Positions 30,640-44,248 are shown, counted from the first letter of the stretch. The stretch: DNA of 64,000 nucleotides from Deinandra increscens subsp. villosa (GCA_039602395.1 JBCNJP010000010.1:30135414-30199413), one strand, 5' to 3'. Program-made: numbers and translations. The notes: a model not told the origin generated them from the sequence alone.

Positions 30640-33626
30640 TATACGCATACCGTATGTCCCACCTATTATGATCCTTATGCATATTCGTCCTTACGGGCAC
30701 AAGCTATCCTCGCTGGCATCTAATTTCTTATCTCAACTTACTCTACCTAGAGTCCTAGTTTAAGTTTAGATACCGCGCTTGTACCTAAATCTCTTAAACC
30801 AAGGCTCTGATACCAACTTGTGACGCCCACTCCCAGACTTGGCACTAGGAGGGGTCACTCATCGGATTTACTCATGAACACGTGGCACAACAGAGATAAG
30901 CAGCGGAAAATTTAAAACTTTTATTAATTATATAATCCAAGTACGTAAAGTAATTGAGATAATTTACAATCAATTTATATAGTGACTAACTATATTCGTC
31001 TTTATTTATCTACAACTAGCCAGCATGTTCATCAACTTCCTCTATAGCTTGCCCGATCATTCTCTTATCACGAGGGCTCCGCCCTTGCTCCCAGACGTCT
31101 CACCTAAACCTGACATACATATGGTTTTGGGAAAAGGCCAGCTTACGCTGGTGAGTTCTACATTTTAAAAACGTAACCCCGTTTGTGAGGTTAAAACCTT
31201 TGTACGTGCAAAATCCCTTTTTACAACATTTATCAAGTATAACACATAAACAAGTTATAACATAACATCATAATCATACACGTTTCTATAGAAAACATCT
31301 ACCTCAATAACTTTTAACTCCTAGGACCTGAATTCCATACACCTCTATATCTTCTGGTCTCGAATACTGCTCGGGTAACTTTATCGGAAGCCCCCAACCT
31401 AAGTACCGACAACCGCTCCATTTCATCTATACCTTCCCGGTCTCAAATACTGCTCAGGTGACTTCATCTGGAAGCCCCCAACCTCAGAAACGACAACCGT
31501 CCTACATTCCGTTCTTCCAGTTTCGAATACCGCTCAGGTGAGTTCATCTGGAAGCCCCCAACCTCAGTATCGACCTCTGTTCACGTAACCTTAACTCTTT
31601 AGACGTTCCATTCTATCGAACATCTCCTTAACCACCACAGTACTACTACCCGTCCCTAGTTAGATATCCATGTGACTCACGTGTGCTAATAAACATGATA
31701 ATGTACTCATATACTGCAACAACTGAACATCCCCCAATTTACCTAGGTGTATGTATATGGGATGTACCAGCGGCGTATCCTCCACACTTTTGATATACCG
31801 GGTAAATATACTACCATCCTTGTATACAGGATGTACCAGCGGCGTATCCACCACATAATAATATAGCAAATGCATCACCTGTTCTCATATAATCATACAT
31901 TCTCACTTGTACGTTTATTAACAAACCCTTATCATTTGGATACCTAGTTTCAAAGCAAATATAGCACATAACTCTAATAATCATTTCATATGTATTATTC
32001 TATCATCATCATTACATATATAATACTAACACGTATAACTACTTGTAAGCATCTTTAGAACATAACACGTATCATTTCAAACAGTTCATCAATTCATCAG
32101 TTAAGATAATCAAACTTTCAGATAAAAGCATTTAACTCAAATACTTTTTAAGTAAACAGTTGAACATTGTATGTATATCAGCCCAAAAACATTAAAGCGT
32201 TTAAAACATTTAAAAGTGGGCTCGCAGAACTCACCTTATCTCTTTACTCGTTAAACTGGGACAGAACCTCCGACAGAATCCTTCGGTTAACCTAATTCGC
32301 GTATCGTATGGCATTAACGCAAGGTTTAACATTACAAACATATCCTATGTTTATTTATCTCTTACATTATCTTAATAATATTTAATTATTAAGGTTTACT
32401 TCTATTAAGGTCAAAATGACCAAAATGCCCTTATAGGCAAAATATCTCTTTTTAATTGATAATATGAAGACGCGCATTCCTATAAGCAAACTCTCACTCC
32501 GGGATCGCCTAGGGAGGTATGCCATTTACCAGTTGGGATTTATGTGACACCCTCGCTATGCCAGAAACTCCAGTGTATAGGCGCCTACCCTTCCGGTCCG
32601 CACGAACTTCTAATATCCGATTAACTTGGTATTTTCAATACTTTATCATTTACCTATTTTAACTTCATATATACTTATTATATATATAAACATGTTACCA
32701 TACCAAAATTCAAGTCCCCATACCCTCCGGATTATTTTATATTAATTAATCTTATTTAGAAACCCTAATTTCATGAATTTCTCGTTTTATTATCAAAACT
32801 CATTTTTATTCAAAACCAACTTAGGGTATTATCCATTATAACATTTTTATAATATCCTTCAAAAGATCGAAGCTTATTTCAACATCGTTTAGTTAATTTG
32901 GGCAGAACAACGTTATAAAAACCCTAATTTTGACCCGTTAACAAAACCATTACCAAAACTTTTCCAATTATGAAATAGACTTAGGGCTTTCGTAAAACAC
33001 ATTGAATTAGGATTACCTACAAAAATTCAGACCCTAATTCCCACCCGATCACCCGATTTTAGCAAAACAAGCTCAAGAACCCTAATTTTAGATCATTTCT
33101 AGAAACCATACTTAGAGATCGATTTAGCCAAAACTAAAAGAGGTTATTTAGATCATACCTAATGATGCTTGACTGCAGAAACTCAGCTCATGACTCCTCA
33201 CCGTTTGAGAGAATTGCTCGTATGAAGATCTTGGCCAGAAAGAGGGTTTTTGGAGTGAATTTTCATGAATTGGTGAGGATTAAAGCTCGATTTGATCCGT
33301 TATTTATAGGTATGAGGGGCGCAGGAGGTTTAGGCAAGTGTCTATGGTGACTAAGCTTCGAAATCAACACGTTAGGTTGGTTAATTTGTCAAGAACGTGA
33401 GCTGGAAGTCGCCAAAGTCGTAGCTGTCACGAATCTGACCAGAATTTGGGCGGAGGGTCGCGAGGGATTGAGCCTAAGGTGTCGCGACCCGCGAGGCACT
33501 TTGCCATATTGGCAGTTTTATTCCCCGGACCTTATAATTACATTTTAACCTCCTGAACTTCTACCTTTCTATCATTTTATGTACCAAAACATTATGGGGC
33601 ATATTTATCAAATTTGGGGTGTTACA
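30640..33626 (-). mobile_element. Gypsy element B: 5' LTR, primer-binding site and start of interior
   Basis: On the minus strand the LTR runs from 33626 (TGTAACACC) to 30819 (GGGCGTCACA), 2808 bp. TTGGTATCAGAGCC, the Met-tRNA primer-binding site, follows at 30816-30803. About 160 bp of interior remain before the Copia LTR at 30639. The LTR interrupts the reverse transcriptase of the minus-strand Copia element at 33627. The LTR contains three ~75-bp repeats at 31355-31580 ('gctc(g/a)ggt', 'ggaagcccccaacct') and two 'gatgtaccagcggcgtatc' units at 31761 and 31827. Confidence 0.85.
31355..31580 (-). repeat. ~75-bp tandem repeat inside Gypsy B LTR
   Basis: Three degenerate units share 'aatac(t/c)gctc', 'tcatc(t)ggaagcccccaacc' and 'cgac'. 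No equivalent units were seen in the related LTR at 63067, which has its own two-unit repeat at 63610-63810. Confidence 0.7.
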
Positions 33627-35729
33627 GAACGCATTATTTACATCAAGTTGATGACGCTTCCATCCATTGATAACAGCTAATGATAGAATAATCCGAATCG
33701 TGGTTGCTTTAACAACTGGGCTAAACGTTTGTTCAAAATCCAAGCCCGGAACTTGGGAGAACCCTTGAGCAACTAGGCGAGCTTTGTATCGTTCAACAGA
33801 ACCATCTGCTCTCAATTTTGTTTTGAAAAGCCACTTAGATCCCACAACATTAACATTGGGAGGACAATCAACAAGGGTTCATGTGTTATTTCGTTTGAGT
33901 GCATCCATCTCTTTGTGCATAGCAGTCCACCAATGTTGATATTTGGAAGCGGTTTTAAATGTTTTGGGGTCGGAGCAGGAGAAAACGGCCGAAAACAGTT
34001 TGTGGCTAGAGACGTGAGCGAGGTCAGTCCGATGCCGGGGTTTAAATATTCTGGATTTCGCCCTGGTTTGCATAGGATGAATGGAGATAGGGGTTGGTGG
34101 AGCATTTGGCTGGGTGGGTAACGAGTTGGAGGGTGCTGTGTTGGAAGGAGAGGGAGTATTTTCGGTTTGGGCCACATGAGTTGGGCTAGGGGGTTGTGAT
34201 GGCGCTGGGCATGAAGAAGACGGATGTGGATCAGATTGATTTGAAGAATGGAGTTCATGTTGGTGGGCCATGGTGGAAGAGTTGTTGGGAGGTGGAGAAA
34301 AAATGTCATAATTAATGACACATGGTTGGTATATATTTTTGTTATCTTGGGAAGGTGGTTCGAAATGAGCAGGGGGTTTGTCAACTGAATTTTTTGTGAT
34401 GAACGAAGTGAGTGGAAGAGAGTTTTCACTTGTGACAGTTGTGGTACCAGTTAACGGACAAATGTTTTCATCAAATTTTGCATGTCGAGTTATATAAACT
34501 CTATTTGAGATGGGCTCCAAACAACTAAAACCCTTATAATTTGATGCATAGCCCAAGAATATGCATGGAAGGGATCTCGGTGCAAGTTTATGTGCCGAGT
34601 AATCCCGTAAATATGGAAATACCCGACATCCAAATGTACGAAAATTATCATAGACGGGATGTTGTTTAAAAAGGCACTCAAACGGTGATGTATTATCAAG
34701 GACTTTGGTTGGGAGACGATTGATGATGTATACGGCCGTGCTGAAAGCCTCGAACCAATAAGTGGGTGGAATATTAGCATTGAACATCATAGCAAGACCC
34801 GTCTCGACTATGTGACGATGCTTCCGTTCGACTCGACCATTCTGTTGTGATGTGTAGGGACATGAAAGGCAGTGAAATGTCCCATTGGCATCAAAAATAG
34901 ATTTAACTTTATTATTAACGAATTCCGTGCCTCCATCACTTTGAAATACTTTTATTTTTCTATCAAGTTGGTTTTGCACGAAGTTCATGAATGTCGTCAA
35001 GATACTAGAAAAATTGTCTTTTGTTTTGAGAGGATATACCCAAGTAAATCTTGAAAAGTCGTCAATAAACGCCACATAGTATCTGAATCCTTCGTGCGAG
35101 GTGACAGGAGCCGGTCCCCATAGATCACAATGAATAATTTCAAGAGGATGAGAGGCACGTTTTAAATTTTCATCTAATGGAAGTCGATGACTTTTCGACA
35201 TTTGACATGGAGAACATAGTTCCGGTTTTGGCAAAAGAGCCGTCACTTTTATCATTCCAACTTTATTAAGAAGTTTAATAATGTCAAAAGACGCATGCCC
35301 CAAACGGCTATGCCAAATTTCATAAGATGCCTTAGTACAAAAAGAAGTAGTAGTAAGAGAAACATGATCTTGATTCAAAACATATAAGCCATCTTCACAT
35401 TTGCCTTGAGCCACAACTTGTCTAGTGCTGCGATCCTGAAGAAAAAAGTGATTTCGAGAAAAAATTACATCAATGTTATTATCATTTGTCAACTTAGCCA
35501 CATATAATAAATTTTTCGTGAGATTGGGAACCACCAGAATATCGTTAAGTTTTATGTCATTATGAAGCGTACGGTGACCTTTGTGAGAAATAGGCAAAGA
35601 ATTGCCATTCTCGAAATAAACACTGGCATTACCGGGACAAATCAAGGGATTAGAGATAATACCGGGAGAGTTTGCCATGTGATCAGTGGCTCCCGAATCA
35701 ACATACCAACTTGCACTATTAGGATTCAT
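33627..35729 (-). pseudogene. Copia pol: protease, integrase and start of reverse transcriptase
   Basis: Reads from 35729 down. Protease has the active-site YVDSGATDHM at the start. The pre-integrase zinc region has IWHSRLGH and CSPCQMSKSH. The integrase core has CDLWGPAP, DDFSRFTW, the second Asp in FQSDGGTEF and the Glu in QNGRVERKHRHIVE. The PMQTRAKSRIFKP linker follows, then the reverse transcriptase start WWTAMHKEMDALKRN...GSKWLFKTKLRADG...KARLVAQGFSQ...FSPVVK. One nonsense codon (TGA for the Trp expected after 'KRNNT', at about 33876-33878) lies between integrase and RT. RT stops after HQLDVNNAF where Gypsy element B is inserted at 33626. RNase H and the 3' LTR are not in the window. 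These proteins would normally replicate and integrate the element; this copy cannot. Confidence 0.92.
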
Positions 35730-36373
35730 GTTGCATTGAGACTGAAACGCACGGGAAAGATGAGCCTCAGAAGCTGAATAAGAGACATGAGTAGGACACT
35801 TATTTGCTTTGTGTCCTTCAACATTACATAGTTGACATGGTTCATTAAGAGGTGGAGCAGTGGGACGTTTGAACCATAACCACGACCGCCGCGATTGTTC
35901 CGAAAGGGCCTGAAATTACGATTGTTTCCACGGGAATTACGATTTTGATTATTGGTCCTGTTAGAATTGTTACCTCTTCCACGGTGTGATTGAGCAGCAA
36001 ACGCCACCGGGGGGGGGGGGGTCACCGGACCCTGAACAGCCCGGGTAAATGTTTCATGACTTTCGGCACGAGCGACAACATTATGGAACGACGGAACATG
36101 AGACATCCCCCGAACAGTGGTAGAAAAACCAAGAAACTCAGCCCCTAAACCGCATAAATACCAGTGTAATTTCTCATCTGCAGAGACGGGATGACCGATG
36201 GCGGTGAGTTGATCGGAGATAGCTTTGAACTTCCGGCTGAAACCAGTAACAGAATCCGTACCTTTCGTCATAACACGCAACTGGTCTCGCAGATTCTGAA
36301 TTCGCTCAACAGATGCACAGCTATAAGCTTCTTCGAGAGTTACCTAGATCTCACGAGCGGTGGTACAACCGAC
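35730..36373 (-). pseudogene. Copia gag, C-terminal part (split and frameshifted)
   Basis: Encodes the UBN2-type Copia capsid: ERIQNLRDQLRVMTKGTDSV..., 'ISDQLTAIGHPVSADEKL', then an Arg/Asn-rich RNA-binding tail (GRGNNSNRTNNQNRNSRG). A run of G at 36009-36019 codes PPPP. A 1-nt deletion near 35867 throws off the frame just before the CCHC knuckle, which is intact in the other phase as CQLCNVEGHKANKC (about 35800-35845) and leads into the protease ORF. Upstream an in-frame TAG follows 'TTAREI'. The N-terminal part continues at 46732 on the far side of Gypsy element A. Confidence 0.88.
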
Positions 36374-38821
36374 TGTGACATCCGGGAATTTCAAGGTTTA
36401 CTTCCGTTAGACAATCTCCGTTAGTTACGTTAATAGTGTTAACTTACTAACTAATGCTTAACTAGGCAGAATACGTCCACGACCTTTGGTTGATCACCGA
36501 ACCCGTCCATATGTGCTATGTATTTATTTATATGTTGTTATTATGAGAAACGTGATTTAAATGCATGATTTTTATTAAAAAGAATGACTATTTAATTATT
36601 TGATAAATTATGTGACAAATTGCCTAATTATGTGATTATATGTTTAACCGGGTAACTAAGTGTATGCATACATGATTAATGATTGGGCTAGTCATTAGAC
36701 TAATCATGGGCTAATGATGGCTAATCATTGGGGGCCCAAATCCCAATGAAAGCCCATGATGGCCATTAGTATTTAAATGAAGCTTTAAACCCTAATTACC
36801 CATTTGCATACATCACACAAGAAACACACACACACTCTCTCCCTCTTGCGATTCTGGACCAGCCTTAGAGACCATCAAGATCAGCCATCTTTTCTGTAGA
36901 AGAAGATCATCCATCGATCCTAGATCAAACCGTGAGTCCCATGACCATGTTTCTTGCTTTTCTATGTGTTTTCTTCATAAAGCATGCCTAGATCTCCATG
37001 TAATCGTTAGATTTTCTGTAAGAATGCTTAGGAATACTAGATCTATCATAAAGACTACAACTTTACGTGTGAAACTGATCCATAATAGAGATTCATGCTA
37101 GATTAGGTTATTTTGTGTAAAATGTGTTCTTGAATATTTGATGATGAAAATACATGTTTATGATGTTAAAAATGCTCCTGTGATGTTCCTAAATGATTAT
37201 GTATGCTTGAAAATGAATTACATGAAGTATGGAGGCTGTTAGAAAGATTTTTAGTCAAATTTACGGGTTTTTTAGCGACCAGCGACACTGTGCATTCATT
37301 AGGAGAAACTATCCAGCGAAACTATGCATATCTCCTTCCAGCGAAACTGTGCAGCGAAATTGTAGTGTCTCTCGTGAACGAAACTGACCTTGTCCCTGAA
37401 CGAAAGTTGAACCAGTTCCTGGCGAAACTAGCTAGCGAAACTAGCAGTTTCTCTAGCAGTTTCTCTAGCAGTTTCTCTAGCAGTTTCTCCAGCAGTTTCG
37501 CCAGACTAAACCCAAACTTGTGCAACTTATTTGAATGCTATGCTATGACTTACATGATTATGCTATGATGAAACATGCTATGATTTCTGTAATATGTGAA
37601 CCCTTGTTTATGATCAACCATCGGTGTCGTGTGTCGTTATGTCGTGTCGTAGTTCCAACGTGCTATGTTATGGGCCATAGTGACGATAAGTTAATGATTA
37701 GACACAAAACTAATACTTAAGACCTAAACGTGTTCATAGGTCTTTGTTAAGCAATAATTGGATTAGTTAGCAAGTGTAGCTGAGCAACCTAAGGTGAGTT
37801 TCACTAACCCTTTAATTGTGAGCCCGTTTGGGACACAACGAATGAACTTAACGAATGGGATACCTGTTATGGAAGTTGGAGTGTTTTATGGGGAGCACTT
37901 GCAACTGTCCATCCTTGGGGTTTCGATTGAAATCCGGAAACGACCATTTTGACACTTAAACTCTTTTTAGGATTTCAGATGAAATCCAGAATAAACATCT
38001 TAATATGACTAGTGTAGGTTAAAGTCTAAACCAGATGATATCACATGATTTCTAAGGATGCCTTAAAAACTTAAAAGTCCTCAATTTAGTACTATTGATC
38101 TGAGAAGCGAGGGGATGTTGGGTAGATCTACTGAGGGTTTGACAAACCCTGCTCCGCGGTACACAAATGTGTAACCAACCGGCCGGGGGCCGAACGGAGT
38201 TCAATATCAGCCTATTTTAGTTGTGGGCCTCCCGAAAGGGACACAACTGGAGGCACCAACCATCGGCTATTGCCGAACTCTGTTACGTCAGCTTTCAGCC
38301 CTAGTACGACTTCCTTAGTGCATGGAAACCGGATTAGCTACCCGTGATATCGGTTGACCGCTTTAACTTTTACTTAACTAGTGCATATTCGGTAATTCAA
38401 CACTTGGCAATGTTTTGCAAATCCATTACTTATTTATATGTTGATGAATACGATTATGAGACCGGGCCAATGCATGTCATGCCCACCGTGAACTCACCAA
38501 CCGTTAGGTTGACACTTGTGTGGTTTTCACTTTTGCAGATCGTTGAGGAGTATCCGCTGGAGGTTGGCATGGCATATGAAGATGTTCTTCTTTCATTTAA
38601 AACTAAACTGGGAATTTCTAAACAATGATTTTGTAAAGCATGTGGTTAGTGCTAAGTACTGATGTTTTATTCCGCTGCGTAACTTTTAAAACTGTTTTTA
38701 TTATGAACATTTGGACTTTACTCTGATTCGTTTAGTATTTGTAACTAATGGTTGTGGTCCTGGTTTGCTCGCACCCCTTAACGGTATAAACTCCGTTAGT
38801 TGTTATTTTGGGGGTGTGACA
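36374..38821 (+). repeat. 5' LTR of Gypsy A
   Basis: 2448 bp, TGTGACATCCGGG...GGGGGTGTGACA. Carries a five-unit 12-bp minisatellite at 37442-37501. Confidence 0.95.
37442..37501 (+). repeat. 12-bp minisatellite (AGCAGTTTCTCT)5
   Basis: Five units, the last ending in CGCC. It is preceded by several GCGAAACT motifs (37316-37440), which are the reverse complement of the AGTTTCGC core, so the region can fold on itself. Confidence 0.92.
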
Positions 38822-38825
38822 GATT

Positions 38826-38842
38826 GGTATCAGAGCCATAAG
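38826..38842 (+). promoter_or_regulatory. Primer-binding site of Gypsy A
   Basis: TGGTATCAGAGCCATAA starts four bases after the LTR end; complementary to initiator Met tRNA. Confidence 0.92.
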
Positions 38843-39370
38843 TTGCAGAGAACTGGAATCTTTTTTTTTGAAAAACTATTTGGAAACTGCAACTTGAAAC
38901 CTTAGTTACAAACGAAACAAACCAATTCCCAAAGCAAAATTTTTACGTGCCAACCTGGGATACTCGCTCTGCTGTGTAAGTAAATACTCCATATGTAGAT
39001 ATATATATGTAGATATATATAGAGACCGTGTCTAGGTAGTCTAACGGAAAACCTTAGGAAGATTTCACACGAATACGAAATGCGAACGATAAAACGCGCA
39101 CTACTCCGGGGGAAAATGACAACGAAACGATGCTACACGCTACGTCCTGACTTCTACTACGCTGACTACGCCGACGGTGACTTTTATGGGAAAGCCGACT
39201 TTCGACGATAGTACTTACGACCTACGACGTTCCTCGACGATGCCTCCATGTTGCACGAAAATTTTTCTGGACTAATAGTGGGATAACGGGAAATTGTTGA
39301 TATACATATTATGGGATATGTATAAAGTATAACTGTGACTGAACACTGGCTACTTTAACTGTCCAGCAAG

Positions 39371-42300
39371 ATGTCTGGAAGGGGACACGGAAGGAGCAAC
39401 ATTAACATGACGCCTGCACAACTACAAGCTATGATTAACGAACACGTGCAAGCCGCTGTGGCAGCCGTCCAAGCTGCGTACGCCGCTCAGGGTATTTATT
39501 ATGCCGGTTAAGGCACAAAGTAATTGTATTTTGACCTGTTTAACCTGAAAACCCGAACTATTATTGCATCAGGAAACCACCATCACTGCACGTTTAAGTC
39601 CTTCATGGATTGTAAGCCAATGACGTTTTCCGGCGAAGAAGGAGCGGTAGGACTCCTCAGGTGGATCGAGAAGTCTGAGAAGGTCTTCTCTATGTGTAAC
39701 TGCCCTGCTGAAAGCAAGGTGAAATTTGCGACTGGTACTTTCGAGGGAGCTGCTCTCTCCTGGTGGAACGCTGAAATTCAGATGATTGGGGTAAATGCGG
39801 CTAATAATATGCAATGGGAAGCGTTTAAGGAGCTGATTATGGAGGAGTACTGTCCCCGTGACCAAGTGAAGAAGTTAGAGGGCGAATTCTTGAATCTGAA
39901 AATGATTGGGTCTGAAGTTGAGCAATATACTGCGCGTTACCATGAGTACGCGGTCTTGTGCCCCACAATGGTTGATGATGAGTTCAAACGCATTGAACGT
40001 TATCTGGAAGGCCTCGCGCCTCAAATCAAAGGATTAGTGACTGCCAGCAACCCCGCAACCATGCAACAAGCCATCCGCTTGGCTCACAAGCTTACTGATC
40101 AGGAAGTTGAGACGGGTACACTACCTGCAAAAGCCACAGAGAAGACTGCCTTAAGTGGCAAAAGAAAAGCCGATGATGAAGCTCCTGAAAACTCCATGAA
40201 CAATCAGAGTGTGGGAAACAGCACTGGGAGGTCCTATAACTCCCAAGGTCAAAGCAAAAGGCCTGGGAACAACAGTGGTAACAACCGCCAGGGCGGTAAT
40301 GGGCAAAGCAACTACGAGGGCAACCTGCCCATGTGTAACAAGTGTGGGAAGCATCACACTGGAATTTGTAGAAAGAATTTGAACTGTGAAAGGTGTGGCA
40401 AGAAAAGCCATGAGGCGAAGGATTGTTGGACAATTCTTCCTGAGCTACAAAACCGCCTAAGGCAAAACAACAACAATCATGGCAACAACAACTATGGGAA
40501 CAACCGCAACGGGCAAGGAAACAATCAGAACAACAACAATGGTGGAGCCCGTGGCTGTTTTGAATGTGGTGCTCAAGGCCACATGAAAAGGGACTGCCCG
40601 CAATTGAGAAGACAAGGAAATGGTAATCAAGGAAACAATGGTGGGAATGGTAATGGCGGAGGAAATGGCAACGGGAATGGTAACAACGAGAATGGTGGAA
40701 ATGGCAGAGGAAGAGCTTTTGTCATGGGTCAAGGTGAAGCTCGCAACGATGCCAACGTGATTAACGGTAAATTCATCCTTAATGGTTTCTTTGCTACTGT
40801 ATTGTTTGATTCTGGTGCTGAAAGAAGCTTTATTTCCACTAAGTTTGCTAAGCTAATTAATGCTAAACCGATTGCCTTAGATGCTAAATATGTGGTAGAA
40901 CTAGCGAATGGTAAACTTCATGATACGACTCAAATAGTTAAGGACTGTAAGTTAGAACTAGCTGGCCATACGTTAGGAATCGATCTTATGCCTTTCCCGA
41001 TTGGTAGCTTTGATGTCATAGTAGGAATGGATTGGTTATCTGAAAACCGCGCTGAAATTTTATGCCAAGAAAAAGTGGTTCGTATTCCACTCAAGGACGG
41101 TGAAGTGTTAACAGTTCAAGGCGAGAAGGGTGGAACAGTCACCGGTATTATCTCGTTTCTCAAAGCTCAAAAGTGCCTTCGTAAAGGTCACTTCGCGATC
41201 CTTGCAAACGTCACCGACACGACACTTCCCGAGCGTAGAATCGACGACTACCCGATAGTCCGCGACTTCCAAGATGTATTTCCTGATGATTTGCCTGGTT
41301 TGCCTCCATTTCGACAAGTAGAGTTTGGAATCGACTTAGCTCCTGGAGCCGCTCCGATTGCACGCGCACCTTACCATTTGGCGGTAAGCGAACTCAACGA
41401 ACTCTCCTCACAACTTCAAGAGCTACTCGACAAGGGATTTATTCGTCCAAGTTCGTCTCCGTGGGGAGCACCGGTATTATTTGTTAAGAAGAAAGATGGA
41501 ACGTTCCGAATGTGTATTGACTACCGAGAGCTTAACAAGGTTACGATTAACAATCGGTATCCACTTCCTCGAATCGACGATCTCTTCGACCAGCTGGAAG
41601 GTTCGAGCTACTTTTCAAAGATTGATCTACGGTCTGGATATCACCAGCTTCGCGTTCGAGATGAGGATGTCCCCAAGACTGCTTTCAGAACTCGCTATGG
41701 TCACTACGAATTCCTGGTTATGCCGTTTGGGCTAACCAATGCACCTGCCGTATTTATGGATCTGATGAATCGAGTGTGCAAGCCGTACCTCGATAAGTTT
41801 GTGATAGTTTTCATTGATGATATTTTGATCTACTCCAAGACAAAGGAAGAACACGAGAATCACCTACGACTTATCTTGGAATTACTCCGCAAGGAACAGC
41901 TTTACGCCAAGTTTTCGAAATGCGATTTTTGGATTCGCGAAGTCCAGTTTCTTGGACACATTGTTGATCAGAATGGAATTCATGTCGACCCAGCTAAAGT
42001 GGAAGCTATCAAGAATTGGCCTACTCCAAGAGCGCCGACCGAAATCCGACAATTTTTGGGACTTGCCGGATATTACCGAAGATTTATTAAGGGTTTCTCG
42101 CAATTGGCTCAACCCTTAACAGCTTTAACGCACAAAGGAGTGCAATATAGATGGGGTGAAAAAGAAGAACGCGCGTTTCAAACTCTTAAGGACATGTTAT
42201 GTTCAGCTCCGATTCTCGCGTTACCCGATGGGGTTGACGACTTTGTAGTTTACTGTGATGCATCCATCCAAGGACTCGGTTGCGTGTTGATGCAACGGGA

Positions 42301-44101
42301 CAAAGTGATTGCCTACGGGTCCAGGCAACTGAAGGATACTGAGAAGAATTATACAACGCATGATTTGGAATTGGGAGCAGTTGTTCATGCACTCAAGATT
42401 TGGAGACATTACCTCTACGGAACAAAGTGCACAATATTCACCGACCACAAAAGCTTACAACACATCTTTGATCAGAAGGATCTCAACATGCGACAACGAC
42501 GGTGGGTCGAGTTACTGAATGACTATGACTTAGCAATTAAGTATCATCCAGGAAAAGCCAATGTTGTGGCAGATGCATTAAGTCGAAAGGAGTATGAAAA
42601 GCCTTGACGAGTACGAGCGCTGCAACTTACCATTCACACGGGATTGCCGGATCGGATCCGCGATGCCCAACGAGAAGCTTTAAAGGAAGAAAATTTCGCA
42701 GCTGAAGCACTGCGAGGGGTAGATGGTAGCTCTGAAGTTAAGTCCGATGGACTCAGATATTACAATGACAGAATTTGGGTTCCTTTACTAGGAAATCTCC
42801 GTGAGCTCGTGATGGACGGGGATCACAAGTCAAGGTATTCGGTGCACCCCGGATCGGATAAAATGTACCAAGATTTGAAGAACTTGTATTGGTGGCCGAA
42901 TATGAAAGCCGACATCGCGCGATATGTGGCTAAGTGTTTAACGTGCTCAAGAGTTAAGATCGAGTACCAAAAGCCTTCAGGATTATTGCAACAACCAAAG
43001 ATCCCAGAATGGAAATGGGAGGATATCTCCATGGATTTTGTAACGGGATTACCTCATCGATCGAATCGACCGGATGCGATTTGGGTTATCATTGATCGAC
43101 TAACCAAATCTGCACACTTTATTCCAATGAGGGAGAATGACAATATGGATAAATTAACTAAGCTGTACATTGACCGAATTGTGGCACGTCATGGAGTGCC
43201 TAAGACCATTATCTCCGATCGAGATCCTCGATTTACTTCCCGACTGTGGCAATCTATGCAAGAAGCATTGGGAACCAGACTGGATATGAGTACAGCCTAT
43301 CACCCGCAGACCGACGGTCAGACGGAGCGAACTATTCAGACTTTAGAAGACATGCTCCGAGCTTGCGTTCTCGACTTCGGTAGAGACTAGGAGGCTCACC
43401 TTCCGTTGGTGGAGTTCTCCTACAACAACAGTTATCATTCGAGCATTGGTACAGCACCCTTTGAAGCTCTTTATGGCAGAAAATGTAGATCGCCCGTGTG
43501 TTGGGCCGACACAGGTGAGAAAGGACTCACCGGACCAGAAATCATTCATGATACAACTGAACGAATTATTCAAATCAGAAAGCGGATAGCCGCAGCACGT
43601 GACAGACAAAAGAGCTATGCCGACAAACGCCGTAAACCTTTGAAGTTCGAGGTAGGCGACAAGGTGCTATTGAAGGTATCTCCCTGGAAAGGAGCGATAT
43701 GCTTCGGAAAGCGTGGAAAGTTGAATCCTCGCTATATCAGTCCATTTGAAATCATCGGGGAAGTAGGCCCGGTGGCCTACCATTTACGACTCCCTGCCGA
43801 ACTCGATGGAGTTCACAACGTGTTTCACGTCTCGAATCTGAAGAAATGTCTAGCTAAAGACACTGAAATAATTCCTTTGGAGGAATTGGAAATTGATGAA
43901 CATCTGAGATTTATTGAGCAACCAGTAGAAATCATGGGACGCAAGGAGAAAGCCCTCGAACGTAGCAAGATTCCGATCGTCAAGGTTCGATGGAACTCAA
44001 AGCGTGGACCTGAATATACTTGGGAACGAAAGAATCAAATGAAGAAAAAGTATCCTCACTTGTTTGAGCAAACGTCCACGGAAACTCAAGGAATGATTTA
44101 A
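39371..44101 (+). pseudogene. Gypsy A Gag-Pol polyprotein with candidate gag intron and two nonsense codons
   Basis: Makes the capsid and enzymes for replication. The likely start is ATG 39371 (MSGRGHGRSNINMTPAQLQ). A GT...AG stretch of 81 bp at 39492-39572 interrupts; joining across it restores AAQG|NHHHCTFKSFMD. Then come capsid (LLRWIEKSEKVFSMC...ALSWWN), zinc knuckles CNKCGKHHTGIC, CERCGKKSHEAKDC and CFECGAQGHMKRDC, protease VLFDSGAERSFIS, reverse transcriptase with catalytic FIDDILIYS, RNase H starting VVYCDASIQGLGC and ending NVVADALSRK. A TGA at 42605-42607 interrupts KP|RVRAL. Integrase follows: H2C2 zinc finger (HPGSDKMYQD...CLTCSRVK), DDE core with MDFVTGLP, ISDRDPRF and DGQTERTIQTLEDMLRA. 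A TAG at 43388-43390 replaces a Trp before EAHLPLVEFSYNNSYHSS. The C terminus has a GPY region and a chromodomain-like end (VKVRWNSKRGPEYTWER...KKKYPHLF). No frameshifts seen. Confidence 0.93.
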
Positions 44102-44248
44102 TTTTGGGGTCCAAAATTCCTTTAACAGGAGGAGGATGTGGCGACCCTAAAACTTTTGCTTTCTTTCCCCAGCAACTACAACAACGACGACAGCCGAGAC
44201 TGCGAATACTACAACACAAGAATAATTTTCGGGACGAAAATTCCATTT

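Noticed and set aside
36009..36019. G-run in Copia gag as programmed frameshift site
   Set aside because: The frame is maintained through the run as poly-Pro; the actual frame change is about 140 bases further on and looks like a 1-nt deletion.
37203..37568. ORF with repeated SSFSSSFSS in the Gypsy A LTR, present again at 45089
   Set aside because: It is the translation of a 12-bp minisatellite in an LTR; no start context or homologue suggests a gene.
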